From NCBI RefSeq assembly GCF_030936135.1, contig NC_082606.1, positions 7,558,755-7,622,754 on the forward strand: a stretch of 64,000 nucleotides of DNA. Direction: 5' to 3'. The notes under the pieces are model-generated. The model ran no database searches. It saw nothing but the letters and a program-made list of their open reading frames with translations, and was not told the origin of the DNA. The position numbers and the translations under genes were made by a program. The DNA comes from Gavia stellata. Lineage: Eukaryota; Chordata; Aves; Gaviiformes; Gaviidae. Shown here piece after piece: positions 54,701-64,000 of this stretch; position 1 is the stretch's first letter; the number at the start of each line of letters is the position of its first letter.

Positions 54701-57700
54701 CAGGTAACAAAGGGAAAGACACAGGTAACAAAGGGAAAGACACAGGTAACAAAGGGAAAGACACAGGTAACAAAGGGAAAGACACAGGTAACAAAGGGAA
54801 AGACACAGGTAACAAAGGGAAAGACACAGGTAACAAAGGGAAAGACACAGGTAACAAAGGGAAAGACACAGGTAACAAAGGGAAAGACACAGGTAACAAA
54901 GGGAAAGACACAGGTAACAAAGGGAAAGACACAGGTAACAAAGGGAAAGACACAGGTAACAAAGGGAAAGACACAGGTAACAAAGGGAAAGACACAGGTA
55001 ACAAAGGGAAAGACACAGGTAACAAAGGGAAAGACACAGGTAACAAAGGGAAAGACACAGGTAACAAAGGGAAAGACACAGGTAACAAAGGGAAAGACAC
55101 AGGTAACAAAGGGAAAGACACAGGTAACAAAGGGAAAGACACAGGTAACAAAGGGAAAGACACAGGTAACAAAGGGAAAGACACAGGTAACAAAGGGAAA
55201 GACACAGGTAACAGTCTCGTCTTTGGGGTTTGGTGTTGGGGAGGGGGCCCACACACTTTTTTGCAGGGGGTGGGAGAAGTGGAAGTCAGTCAATTATATA
55301 TTTAAGTTAACTCTAACATTGCTGAGGAAGTCTATAAAGTGACCCAACAAACTGGATTAATCTTCATGATCAAGGATTTGGCATGATTTAAAGTATACAA
55401 AGATCTAGTGTGATTTTAAGGAATTGCAGATTTTTCTCAAGGCCTCATTAATAAACAGCAAAACATTAACAAGCTAAAAAAATTAACATGAAGTAAAATC
55501 AAAACACAGAATGCAGCCTTTTTTAAAAATGTCATCTTTTTGAGAAGTGAAAAGTATATAGTTTGAAGCCATGCACACAAAACATTAGATGATGCTTAGC
55601 AAATCAGATGCACTGTTTTTTGTAACCTGCATGATGTCTTACAGGAAAAAAATTAGAAGGAATTCTCCAAATAAGGGCAAAACAAAGAGATCATGTGCTA
55701 GCTTGACGTATAGCAGGAAATCAGCACAACAATGTGGCACAGGTACCTTTGCTGGATCTATATGCGGCGATAAGGATGATGGCTCTTGGTCTCTTAGGAC
55801 TATATGAGCTCCCTCAGTACTTGATGTTCTTAAGGGGCCCGCTTGTGGTTGGTAAGAGTTGTAAGGAGCAGCAGTAGGCTCCTCCAGTCTGACATTAGCT
55901 AGGTTTACATTAGCATTTACTGTAGAGGTTGATGAGGTTGCAGGGTTTGATTCAGGCGACGGGGAAAGGTAAGGGACTGCAGGTGAGGCTTCTGCTTTCT
56001 GTGAAGTGTTTAAAATATTTTAAATATACTGCTATTGAATCACTGTATGACTTTTTGATTTATATTAAAATAATTTAAACGATGCTTTGATCAACACAGC
56101 TAGATGTAGAATGAAATGTACTGAAAGTATCATGCACTAGCACTTCCAGAAATTCATTATGTTGAAGATTAAAAAACCCAAAATATTTAATCAAAGTAGA
56201 ATGGTACTTCAATCCCCCTCCCGTCAGAACGAGTCACTAAAACGGGTAGGGCAAGCTGATTCTCCAATTCATTATAATATATTATTGTTGCTGTTGACAA
56301 GATTCTTGTATGCACTCACAATACTGGTAAGCAGACTAGAAACACAGATTTCTTGTTCAAGAGAACTTGCAACCTGAAGTACATGTATAGTGGTCAGTGT
56401 ATAAAGTTACTTTCTTACCGGTTGAGAAGTAGTAGTTTTAAATCCTGAAGAATCTATTCTGATATTTGGCTGTGGCTGAGCTTGAGATGCATAAGTAGGG
56501 TAAGTCTGAGTTTCATGATGCATTCCAGAAGAATCCTCTCTAACGGGTTCTGAAGAACGTGTAATAGCAGATTCAGGAGGAGTCCCAACCTCATCATTCA
56601 GAGTTTCATCCAGTTCTTGATCAGTATAAGCACCCCCTTCTGTATCTGTGTCTTCATAATCAGATGTGTGTCTACTGTCTGTGCTGTACATAGAATATTC
56701 ACTACCAGGAGCTGAGAGGTAAGAAAGGCGGTCATCGTGTAAATCAAGGTCATCGCTTGTAGCACCATCTGCCTGTGTCAAACAAAATTAGAGTATACGT
56801 TTATTGAAATACTTTCTAAAGAATGCCCTTTTCTTGCTATGTAAAGCTAGGAATTTTTTTGGTGAATAATTAAGTAGTGAACAAATTGAATGCATCTATC
56901 TTGTTCTGAACCACAACAGTAAGTCTGGTAGTTGAAAAAGTTAGTTATATTCCAAATCCGGCAGCACAGCAACAGAATGAGAATTCAACAATTTGAGTAT
57001 CACAGGGGAGGAGAAATCAGGTTTCAATCATTGAAGATGTTAAGCTTACACCTAAAAGCCTTTTCTACAGTCTAGCTCTTTGAATCATTCTACTAAGGGG
57101 TCAGATGACTGTCAGTGTAAGGGAGAGGATAGTGCATAGTGTCCAGGGAAATCACAGTGTTTGGAAAGATACAAAGCTGCACTTTAAAGTAATATTACGA
57201 TATTGGAATTAACTCGAAGGTAGATATAAGGAAGTGAAAGGAGCTCAATCTGAACAGAAATAGACAATCCAAATATTAAGAAACATGTAGCAATAACTGA
57301 TTCATCATTTGCTTACTTGTAGTTGGCACTTCACTTGGTATTAATTCTTCAGGAGGATGGATCTAATGGGCATAGTGTAACATGCAGCTTGAGAAGGCAA
57401 GCGGAGTTTAGGGGGAACATACAAAACTAACTTATGATTTTGTATCTGTGTTCACAACTGAGAGAACACAGTTCTCAAAGGTCAGAAAGAACATAAATAT
57501 GCTACTTGCTTTTATATGAACAAAAAGTAATTAATCATCAGGCAATCCCAGCCTCTAGTATCAATGCAGCAGAACACCCAGTTCTTTCACGAAGAAGCAT
57601 CCAATCCCACAGAGTCTTCAAAGCAATAATATATCCTCCAGCTAACAGTGACAATGGGCAAATGCTCTCACTTACCACACTGCTACATGCACAAGGACAA

Positions 57701-60700
57701 CTGTACAGCCCTCATTAACAGAGTAACTGCACCAATACAGTGACAAATCAGTTTTGAGCTGTTCACACAGCCATGACGCATTACTGCTTTAGATCTTCAA
57801 ATGATGGTTAAGATGAGGAGGAAAACAGGAAAACAAACTTCATTGCACAAGTATCTGCCCATATCTGCAATACCAGTAAGAATGAAAGAATAAAAAACCT
57901 CTCATAAATACAGGTTTGTCATTTCTCCCCAAACACATTATTTCTTACCTTTCCTTCCGAAACCCACACTAGCTGGTTCTGTTGTTGCTGAATTGCTTCC
58001 TTTAGAGCTCCATACCATCCTTCATTCATTGAATTCAAGTTAATAGTAGCTGGAATTACAGCACGTTAGTTTGACTTATGGCTTCTGCAGAACTATGAGA
58101 AGGATCCGCACCACCAGTAATAAAAGCAACATAAACTGGTAGGTTAAAACAGTGAGATGTAAATTGTAATGTAGGTATTAGTATGCAAGGCAACCTTAAG
58201 GCCTGGTGTGGTTTGGGACGTTTTATCCCATAGGAAATACTGAGGTAACAGTAGCTTCGAATAAAATGAGGCTTCAGTTTAGCCAGACTGAAAAAAGTTA
58301 ATTACATCATCTTCCTGTTTCTTCAAGTGTTTGATTTTGGCTGATGATCCTGCAAACCCACCAGATCTATTAGAAGTGTCATTTTGATGTTTCATATCAC
58401 TTTATACTTGTGCAGTTGTGTGCAAACAATTCACACATCAATGAACTATTGGTTATTGAATGGGGGAGCCTGAATAAGTCAACAACTGCTTGACTTGGTT
58501 CATTTGCAGAAAAGTCTGGAGGATGAAGTTACTCTCATCTCATCTCCCCCTCCCTCTCAGAAATAATAATCCAGTATACCTAATTACTTACTTGTAAAGA
58601 GGTGGTGGTTGTTCTTGCGTAGCTTGTGAGCTCTTTCATACAGCTTTCTGGCACTTTTTCGTGATTCTGGGCACAACCTCATTCTCATAGTCTTTACACC
58701 CTGCTTAGAATCAGGATTTAGGAACACTACAATAGGATACCACTGGGCATAATTCAGACGGTCCACTGCATTAGGAGTGACATCTAATAAAGCATGTTTG
58801 TCCTGTTGTGATAAAAAGGACAGAGGTAAGAAAGTTAATCACTTACATACTGAATTCATTTTTTTTAAACAGCCTCCACAAATTTATTTTGTATTACCTT
58901 TCCAGAGTTCATTGTTTCAAAGTATTGATTTAAATTCTTTTCCTATTGAATAATAGAAATCAAGCCACTTCTAGTAGCAGGCTACAGAGGCATATACATT
59001 TTGACCTATAGGACTGACTGCGTAACTATGAGCTTTTTAATATTTAACTCCCCATTAAAAAAAAAACTCCTCAAAGTAAGCAGGCACTAAAAATAAGCAG
59101 TTCCCTATTAGTATTCTGCTAATAGGAAAAAAAGGAAAGATGGAAACACAAGACCTAGTCTCATTACACACCTCCACCTTCCTTCCAAAAAAAATTAAAA
59201 AAAAAAAAATCACTCAATGCAAGAACTTGACCAGCTTTCACCCAGTGCAAGGTTTCTCAAGCACACAGCACTATGCTGCTAGAAGAGCTTCCCCCCACCC
59301 CTTATTGGGCACCTGAAAGGCTTGCAGTTTATTTTTAAGTAAGGAAATAAAAAGGTGAGGAGAAGGATCTCGTATCATGAACTAATGTTAGAAGTTTTAA
59401 GAATACTAAGGAAGCGAGACTGAAGGACTCTTTCGCCTAATCCTTGCACAACAAAATGATGTTAAGTTATTAATTTGTAAATTGGGGTGGGGGAAGACTA
59501 ACAACCCCATAAATAAAGTAACAATTTCCAGCTGTAATGTCACACCATGGCTTGAAGTCAAAAAGGAAACAGCTTGAAACAGCCTTAATGGAGAGAGGAC
59601 AACACTCCCTGGAACAAAGCCTAGAATTACTTCTAGGCTGCAATTATTAATATAGAGAAAGTAAAGAGGTAGTGGGGTTATTTTTTAATCAACTAACAGA
59701 AAGATGAGAAACTTAATTTTTAAAGCAAACACACTCATTAGTTATCCTTCTATGTTTAAAACACCTAACACTTTACTTGATTATACCAGTTTTACTCTTC
59801 TTGCGTTAAAAGTACAGTGATAATAAAAGACTTACTCTATCAATTATCTGTTTTATAGTGTGAAGACGAATAATGCCAGAACTACGTTGGTCAGTACCAG
59901 CATCTCTTGGTTCACTTTCTGGTAAAAAGGACACAGTAAAAATCTTCTGTAAGTTTACAACATATTCTACATTCCCTCGTTAAGATAAAACAAACCATTT
60001 CATAGCTCAAATTGTCAATTCAGATTGAAGGCACTCCTCCTGCTTCAAAATAATACACAAAAATCTACCCACCAATTTGGCCATAAAAATCACTACATCT
60101 TTACAAAAGCACTTAGAAATAGGATACTAAGGTACTGAATTAAAATGAAATTTGAGAAGGCCATGAATAGAACTAATATTACTTTTACCTTCAGAGAATT
60201 ATCAGCAACCAAACAGTGAAAGAGCTTACACTTAAGTCTGTTCCTTTACATTGTCAACATTTTGTTAAACATGTTAACAGCTGAAGCAGTAATATAGAAA
60301 CAAACAATCTAGCAAAAGAAAGCTATTTCATTAACTGCAGAAAAACCTGATCTCACACTTACTTGCAATTTGAAAGATATCTGGTTCTTCTCTAGCAAGT
60401 TTCTCCCGCGCAACATCAGCTATTGGACCAAAAATGGTTACAGGTCTGAGAAACCCAGCTAGAATTGAAGGGAAAAAAGAGTCAAAATATACTGACTGTT
60501 TAAAACAAATACAAGATACTCTTAAATACATATGCTAATACAAGGCAACCCACACAAACCTGTTAACCTGCAACAGTAAGAATAAAGCCATACCTTCCCG
60601 AAGAACAACTCTTTCATAGGCAGGAAACTTTGTCTGAACAGGTTGGGCAGAAAGATCTTCTCTGCTTTTTCGTAGATTTCTTTTTGAGCTACGCAAACCT

Positions 60701-63700
60701 CGGAATCTCCAAAAATCTGCTCGATCTCCTCCTGCTGTCTTTGGAAGTGTGTATTGTACGCTAGCTAGTTGCTCAGCTCTAAGATGACAACAAATCCCAA
60801 CCAGTTAACAAGGAAGTCAAAATCAGCTTCTGAAGTAATGCTTGATCAGCAAGCTTTTAATTCTAAAAACCACCACTACCACTTGCTGAATCAAGCTTTC
60901 ATTGTTTCTTATTAGAAAGTACAAGATTGAACTAGTGAGGCTGATACCACATTTCTAAAGCTTTATATAGCCTTGTCTCTTGTATTGAAAAGAAAGGTTT
61001 AAGGTTTTTTGTGCACTGTACAAGAGTCAAAAGCAAATCCACAGATCAAATATTTAACTTCAATTTGTTTTAACACTTTTTCTGACTGAACCAGTTCTAT
61101 AAACTAGCTTCCTGCAGACAAGTCCAATCATTCATTATACAGATGCAGAATTTAAAATTGTAGTTTAAAAACAGCAATTTCAGTATTGTAAGATCGTACC
61201 TGTTTTTGTTAGGTATGATACCTCTTTCAACTTCCTTATGATTCTTGCCAATTCGAATTGCCAGCCATGAACCCAGTTTGCCATTGTACAAAGTGTCCAC
61301 CACCCGGAACACCTCTCCTTTGTTGAAACTTAGTCCATAAGGAGATTCCTTTTCATATTCAAAATGAGTTCTGATATAGAAAGAATCCCCTACATCAGAC
61401 TCCACAATGCGACGATAAACTGAAAAAAGAAAAAGAAACCCCAAAATATAAAGTGTTACATAAGTTCAAGTGATGTCCTAATGCTCACAAGAATTACTCA
61501 AAGCAGGTCCTCATCTTAATTGCCCTTGTTTTAAATATACAATATTACTTCAAGAAGACTTAATGTCTCAGACCTGCTCTATTTTAAGCAGCATAACTAT
61601 TAATAGCAAACTCTACCAACATAAATTCAACTTTCGTGGTCAAAGATTTGGTGTTAGTGCAAGCTTAACTCAGTTCCCCTAAAAGGCACGAATCTTACTG
61701 GGAAAGAAGTTTGTGTGTGCACGCATATCGGTGTAATCACTCATTTTCAACGGCATAACTACCACAGACTGTCCTGCTCCTCCAAGGTTTAATGCCAATA
61801 CTTTTGTCAGATGCTAGGGGTTTTTTTGGTGGGTTTATTGGGTTGTTTTGTTTTGGGGTTTTGTCTGTTTGGGGAGGCAGGGGTATGTGCACAGTTACAA
61901 TATCACCCTCTAGTCCCTTTGTAGTAGTAACCTATCCCGAAGTCAAAAGAACTTAATAGTTTTTGTAAGGTGTCGATTTCCTGCAAGCCAGAAGTTAGTC
62001 ATCATTCACTATATTTTTTAATGTTGTTCCAAGCAGTCTACTACATTGCTCCCAATATACAAATATTTACCATCTTTTTTCTTCTGTGCCAAAATGGTTA
62101 CTTCTTCACCTTTAGGAAGATCAAGCAAAAAAAGGACAGCTTCTTCTCGGATGATATTTGTGAAGTCTACGTTATTTACCTGGTATCAATGAAGTAATCA
62201 GTTTGATTTAGCATATGACATTGTAACAGAGATTTAGCAATAAGTTGACTTAGATTTTCCCATTGCATGGTTGAGATTTTTTTTTTTAATTCAGACTCAT
62301 ACATACATGCCAAATGCATGTGTCTCAAGATGTCTCTTGTACCTCTAAATAGTCCCACTTTATTTCTTGATAAAAGCATAGCTTCCAGAATAATAGGTAG
62401 CTGTTAATTTCATATGCTTTAGATCAGTATTATGGAGCACCTATAAACATCAGTAGCATATAGATCCCTCTGACAATTTAGTGACCCAACAGTTAAAAAA
62501 CCAAACAACCTTATCAACTGAATTAGTCTAAGAAATTGGATGTAAAACTTACTAACCTTCCTAGAAACAGTACAGTAACAGACTTTACTGCTACTAAGTC
62601 ATCTAGCAAGTACATACAGAAAAAAGCTGTTTGAACTACAAAGGCAATATATACAATACCACAAAAAGAAAACCTACTTTGGTACAACAAAACATTTGTA
62701 CTCTTATTGTTTTTGACATACCCTGAGAATCTGGTCCCCTTCCTCTAATCCTTCTTTTGCTGCAGGGCTGTCTTCCAGAACACCAGCTACAAATATGCCA
62801 ACATCATTGCCGCCTGCTAGTCTCAAGCCCACGCTATCTCCTTTTCTGAATTTTACCAGTTTCATGCTTGGCCTAGAGATTCAGAAAATATTCCACTTAG
62901 AGGTGTAATAGCATAAAATATCCTGGTAAATCTGAGACTGAACACATGCAAAGAACTCATTTGCCTATCATTTCAATTAGAGGATATTATGCTATGCATA
63001 CCATTAGCTGCTTATCAACTGCAGCATTACAACACACTCATTAGCAGCAGTTAAAAAACCCACCTGTATTTACTTGTTTAGTGGGGTTTGTCTGTCTTAC
63101 ACTCATACAGTGATTTAAGTGAGGCACTTTGACACTCTCTTCTAGAAATGTTCCTCCTTTTGAAGAACTGTGCTGGCATATAGATCTATTTTGGCTCTAA
63201 AGAGATGACGATGAATTTGAGAGGAAACCAAACTAGAATGTATTCTCATGTACACTAATGTCCATAAAGGAGATCCCAGTTGAAGTAGATATATTTCTAT
63301 GTCATGACTTTGCAGATTTCTGCAGTGACCTTTATTCACTGCTCTCCTGTTATTATGAAAGGAAAAGAATATGCTATAGTATCTCTCCTCTCTCTGGAGA
63401 TGGGGACAGGGCAGAAGGGGTGGGGGTGCCTAGGGAAACAAACACCACAAATTGTTTTCACCAGTTGATCATTTTAACTGCTCATTTCCATAGCAAACTG
63501 ATAGACTTTAAAATTGTATATTACACAATGTAAGTGCCAGCAAGGCTCAGGAATAACTAAAGTCTTCATCCTAGTATTTCTGATCAGAAGTGTCATGACA
63601 GCATATTGGACTTTACATCAGACCATTTATACAGGTTATTCATCACCTTGGATAAAACCTTAGTTTGCTCAAGGACCAGGCAGATTCAAACTGAGTTTGG

Positions 63701-63817
63701 AGTTACATTACCGAAGCATTCCATCTTCATGGGTTGAATTGGGTAAAGGACCATCAGATGGACTGACTGGTAAATCCACATCTGGCTGACCTCCTTGTGC
63801 ATACACTGGCTTTGGTT
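39669..63817 (-). CDS. TJP1: TJP1 (ZO-1) gene, 3' part, 19 exons
   Basis: This gene encodes ZO-1, the membrane-associated guanylate-kinase (MAGUK) scaffold under tight junctions, which links claudins, JAM-A and occludin to actin. Joined on the minus strand, the exons are 63712-63817, 62722-62872, 62071-62179, 61200-61419, 60594-60778, 60363-60458, 59836-59918, 58592-58802, 57949-58049, 56419-56772, 55747-55998, 53567-54466, 53133-53227, 52399-52623, 47065-47237, 45896-46337, 44496-44713, 43015-43158 and 39669-39763. They total 4160 nt and keep one open frame of 1385 codons plus stop. Every junction has GT/AG and matching phase. Domain order is PDZ3, SH3, degenerate GUK, acidic region, alpha domain, actin-binding region and ZU5, ending in the family's Asp-His-Phe terminus. 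PDZ1, PDZ2 and the start codon are outside the window. Identification rests on residue-level similarity to remembered ZO-1; TJP2 and TJP3 do not share this C-terminal layout. Confidence 0.98.
39764..43014 (-). other. TJP1 last intron (3251 nt)
   Basis: It separates the two final ZU5 exons. It contains a minus-strand ORF of 186 codons at 40544-41104 with no recognisable motif, a short (CA)n near 41680, and otherwise AT-rich DNA. If retained, the ZU5 reading frame would run 18 codons (to a TAA near 42960) beyond the long-form donor. Confidence 0.85.
43015..43158 (-). CDS. TJP1: TJP1 exon: ZU5 domain, two donor sites
   Basis: This 144-nt exon encodes [28 protein letters not shown], and then 20 residues, [18 protein letters not shown] plus SG. 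The long form uses the donor TCGG|GTATGC. A second GT at 43073-43074 (CATT|GTGCGT) would give an 84-nt exon and join as PHC-DPKTWQ, the arrangement I recall for the canonical human protein. Both keep the frame because they differ by 60 nt. Which donor predominates in this species cannot be read from DNA. Confidence 0.93.
43818..43840. repeat. Perfect 9-bp hairpin in TJP1 intron
   Basis: CATACCACT and AGTGGTATG flank a 5-nt spacer (GGACT). Lies between the two ZU5 exons 43158 and 44496. Confidence 0.7.
44496..44713 (-). CDS. TJP1: TJP1 exon: ZU5 domain, first part
   Basis: This 218-nt exon encodes [20 protein letters not shown], then [20 protein letters not shown] and onward to [10 protein letters not shown] short acidic run leads into the ZU5 strands. 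[17 protein letters not shown] is the ZU5 hallmark shared with ankyrins and UNC5 proteins. ZO-1 ZU5 is known to bind the Cdc42 effector kinase MRCK-beta. The donor is AAAG|GTAAGA. Confidence 0.97.
44848..44873. repeat. Perfect 10-bp hairpin upstream of ZU5 exon
   Basis: TGTCCCACAC and GTGTGGGACA flank a 6-nt spacer (TTGATT). On the TJP1 sense strand it lies about 135-160 nt before the ZU5 exon acceptor. Confidence 0.75.
45896..46337 (-). CDS. TJP1: TJP1 exon: actin-binding region, second part
   Basis: This 442-nt exon encodes [20 protein letters not shown], then [20 protein letters not shown] and the conserved [19 protein letters not shown], ending NAVPKAIPV. It covers the C-terminal half of the actin-binding region and the linker before ZU5. 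The acceptor is GTGTTGCAG and the donor AAG|GTAAG. A segment between NSVS and DPPP that I recall from human ZO-1 is missing here. Confidence 0.96.
47065..47237 (-). CDS. TJP1: TJP1 exon: actin-binding region
   Basis: This 173-nt exon encodes [20 protein letters not shown], then [20 protein letters not shown] and onward to [14 protein letters not shown] is the conserved landmark; the Pro/Thr/Gln-rich remainder differs from mammals. The acceptor is TTTTAACAG and the donor GAAG|GTGAGC. Confidence 0.95.
47238..52398 (-). other. TJP1 intron (5161 nt) in the actin-binding region
   Basis: The longest complete intron in the window. AT-rich, with chance ORFs and a short G-run near 47611. I found no exon, transposon or RNA gene in it. 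Confidence 0.8.
52399..52623 (-). CDS. TJP1: TJP1 exon: start of actin-binding region
   Basis: This 225-nt exon encodes [20 protein letters not shown], then [20 protein letters not shown] and [15 protein letters not shown], ending at NFTSYS. The acidic [22 protein letters not shown] block is very conserved in ZO-1 and precedes or begins the F-actin-binding region. The donor is CTAA|GTAAGT. The intron after it (5161 nt) is the longest complete one here. Confidence 0.97.
53133..53227 (-). CDS. TJP1: TJP1 exon: Pro-rich linker
   Basis: This 95-nt exon encodes [20 protein letters not shown], then [12 protein letters not shown]. It lines up with the segment ending in FSEHDKTLYR of mammalian ZO-1. 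The acceptor is TTTACAG and the donor ACAG|GTAGAT. It ends after two bases of an Arg codon. Confidence 0.93.
53567..54466 (-). CDS. TJP1: TJP1 exon: large Tyr/Pro-rich exon
   Basis: This is the longest exon in the window: 900 nt, 300 codons, phase 0/0. It starts [20 protein letters not shown] and ends near [10 protein letters not shown]. It is rich in Tyr, Arg, Gln and Pro, with recurring RYE/YDE/YEQ-type elements ([21 protein letters not shown]) and a poly-Pro-like LPPPPSS. Near the end is [20 protein letters not shown], conserved in ZO-1. The region is expected to be disordered. Pronounced differences from the mammalian sequence fit relaxed constraint. Confidence 0.97.
54619..54662 (+). mobile_element. 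CR1-like 3' end relic
   Basis: GAAGCTGAACTTGGTGATTC then AAGAGATCCCTTCCAGTCCT resembles the CR1 sense 3' end (a GACTTGATGATC...GGTCCCTTCCAACC-type block). It is in plus orientation, antisense to TJP1, and ends about 30 bp before the 21-bp tandem array. Confidence 0.5.
54691..55212 (-). repeat. 21-bp tandem array, 25 copies (minisatellite)
   Basis: The plus-strand unit begins GGGAAAGACACAGGTAAC followed by AAA. There are 24 full units plus 18 bases, 522 bp in all, and by eye every copy is identical. On the TJP1 sense strand each unit contains CTGTGTCTTTCCCTTT. The array lies in the intron between the alpha-domain exon (donor 534 nt away) and the 900-nt exon (acceptor 224 nt away). Because 21 is a multiple of 3 and the unit lacks stops, all three minus frames are open. 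These frames are not genes. Confidence 0.98.
55747..55998 (-). CDS. TJP1: TJP1 exon: alpha domain cassette
   Basis: This 252-nt exon encodes [20 protein letters not shown] onward to [12 protein letters not shown], 84 codons. It matches the ZO-1 alpha domain (about 80 residues in mammals), which is alternatively included to give alpha+ and alpha- isoforms that differ between epithelia and some endothelia. Both boundaries are phase 0, so skipping keeps the frame. The acceptor is TTCACAG and the donor AAAG|GTACCT. The downstream intron carries the 21-bp tandem array. Confidence 0.95.
56419..56772 (-). CDS. TJP1: TJP1 exon: U6 and acidic region
   Basis: This 354-nt, phase-0/0 exon of 118 codons begins [20 protein letters not shown]. 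It continues through a Tyr/Ser/Asp/Glu-rich stretch ([19 protein letters not shown]) and ends [14 protein letters not shown]6, just after GUK, is a known regulator of occludin binding and ZO-1 localisation. Many Ser, Thr and Tyr residues sit in acidic context and are plausible phosphorylation sites. The donor is CCG|GTAAGA. Confidence 0.97.
57949..58049 (-). CDS. TJP1: TJP1 exon: GUK end
   Basis: This 101-nt exon encodes [20 protein letters not shown], then [14 protein letters not shown]. It closes the GUK fold and carries the Gln-rich helix before the U6 region. It ends in phase 0 (AAAG|GTAAG). Confidence 0.96.
58592..58802 (-). CDS. TJP1: TJP1 exon: GUK core
   Basis: This 211-nt exon encodes [20 protein letters not shown], then [20 protein letters not shown] and a basic helix, [20 protein letters not shown]. 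This is the GUK core, including the basic segment used by occludin. The acceptor is ACAACAG and the donor ACAA|GTAAGT. Confidence 0.97.
59836..59918 (-). CDS. TJP1: TJP1 exon: GUK domain
   Basis: This 83-nt exon encodes [20 protein letters not shown], then IKQIIDR. It is in frame with both neighbours. The last codon is Arg (AGA|GTAAG), where my remembered mammalian sequence has Gln; this is a small lineage difference. Confidence 0.94.
60363..60458 (-). CDS. TJP1: TJP1 exon: GUK domain start
   Basis: This 96-nt exon encodes [20 protein letters not shown], then [11 protein letters not shown]. The position of a guanylate-kinase P-loop holds [10 protein letters not shown], with no GxxGxGK[ST] motif. 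The domain is therefore a binding module without kinase activity, as is known for ZO-1. The donor is GCAA|GTAAGT. Confidence 0.96.
60594..60778 (-). CDS. TJP1: TJP1 exon: SH3-GUK hinge (U5)
   Basis: This 185-nt exon encodes [20 protein letters not shown], then [20 protein letters not shown] and [21 protein letters not shown]. The basic KRNLRKSRE stretch is the hinge (U5) between SH3 and GUK, a region known to take part in occludin binding. The donor is GAAG|GTATGG. Confidence 0.96.
61200..61419 (-). CDS. TJP1: TJP1 exon: SH3 domain
   Basis: This 220-nt exon encodes [20 protein letters not shown], then the SH3 core with [21 protein letters not shown] and [10 protein letters not shown]. In MAGUK proteins the SH3 packs against the GUK domain and tunes ligand access. 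Upstream is a pyrimidine tract ending TTTCAG; the donor is ACAG|GTACGA. Open frame continuing past 61200 is intron. Confidence 0.97.
62071..62179 (-). CDS. TJP1: TJP1 exon: PDZ3, second half
   Basis: This 109-nt exon encodes [20 protein letters not shown], then [16 protein letters not shown]. It completes PDZ3 with the second helix and last strand and starts the short PDZ3-SH3 connector. The acceptor follows GATACCAG and the donor is GATG|GTAAAT, leaving one base of the next Val codon. Confidence 0.96.
62722..62872 (-). CDS. TJP1: TJP1 exon: PDZ3, first half
   Basis: This 151-nt exon encodes [20 protein letters not shown] onward to [17 protein letters not shown] is the divergent carboxylate-binding loop of ZO-1 PDZ3, and GDQILRVNN (continuing in the next exon) is a typical PDZ helix/strand motif. 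PDZ3 of ZO-1 is known to bind JAM-A. The exon ends in phase 0 at AGG|GTATG. Confidence 0.96.
63712..63817 (-). CDS. TJP1: TJP1 exon: linker before PDZ3
   Basis: This 106-nt exon reads [20 protein letters not shown] and onward to HEDGMLR, the ZO-1 linker just before PDZ3. The first two bases complete a Glu codon begun in an exon outside the window. The acceptor is AATAG and the donor G|GTAATG. It ends after two bases of an Arg codon. The bases from 63818 to the right edge are intron. Confidence 0.95.
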
Positions 63818-64000
63818 CTATTAAAATATCCAAAGATTTCAAATGTCCATTTGGTCATTTAAAGATGAGAAAGTAAAGCTTAAGTGAAGAGCTTAATGAC
63901 TTCCTCAGTAGCCTCTACCCCACTTAAACCCATTTAAAAGTGAAATTATAGAAACTTTCAACAACAGAAGACACTCTCAGCATGCCATTCAAAGAAGCAT

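Noticed and set aside
54577..55293. Three overlapping minus-strand ORFs of 190-238 codons with a 7-residue repeat (VTCVFPF, CYLCLSL and LLPVSFP frames).
   Set aside because: They exist only because the 21-bp array length is divisible by three and the unit has no stop in any minus frame. The array lies within a TJP1 intron and there is no promoter or family resemblance.
61097..61444. A 115-codon ORF taken as one exon.
   Set aside because: Only 61200-61419 is exon. The N-terminal MGFLFLFS part is the intron pyrimidine tract and the residues after NKNR are read-through past the GTACGA donor.

Overview
The window is nuclear DNA from a vertebrate, almost certainly a bird. It carries CR1 LINE 3' ends of the avian type (about 26424-26825 and 31126-31320), is mostly AT-rich non-coding sequence, and has CpG-island promoters and small exons with GT/AG splice sites. 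The species cannot be named from what is visible.

Two genes are recognisable, both on the minus strand. From the right edge to about 38.2 kb lies the 3' two-thirds to three-quarters of TJP1, which encodes the tight-junction scaffold ZO-1. Nineteen exons, all joining in frame, encode 1385 residues: the linker before PDZ3, PDZ3, SH3, a degenerate guanylate-kinase (GUK) domain, the U6/acidic region, the alternatively spliced alpha domain, the proline/tyrosine-rich actin-binding region, and the C-terminal ZU5 domain with its stop codon at 39669-39671. The 3' UTR follows, with candidate poly(A) signals at 38547-38552 and 38191-38216. PDZ1, PDZ2 and the TJP1 promoter lie beyond the right edge.

At 4977-5219 is the first coding exon of ENTREP2 (FAM189A1), in a CpG island of about 1.5 kb that holds its promoter. 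Its intron 1 fills the left end and the rest of the gene lies off the window. The order ENTREP2-TJP1 on one strand is the one I recall for human 15q13. The roughly 32 kb between them has no recognisable protein gene. It holds CR1 remnants, simple repeats, an orphan CpG island at about 30.85-31.12 kb with two convergent CTCF-like motifs, and a few exon-like or motif-dense patches.

The most notable non-genic structure is a perfect 21-bp tandem array, 25 copies over 54691-55212, inside the TJP1 intron directly after the alpha-domain cassette exon. On the sense strand it is pyrimidine-rich and has no AG dinucleotide. A second point is a pair of in-frame 5' splice sites 60 nt apart in the ZU5 exon, which would add or remove 20 residues. 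There is no operon, CRISPR array, phage or other prokaryotic system here.
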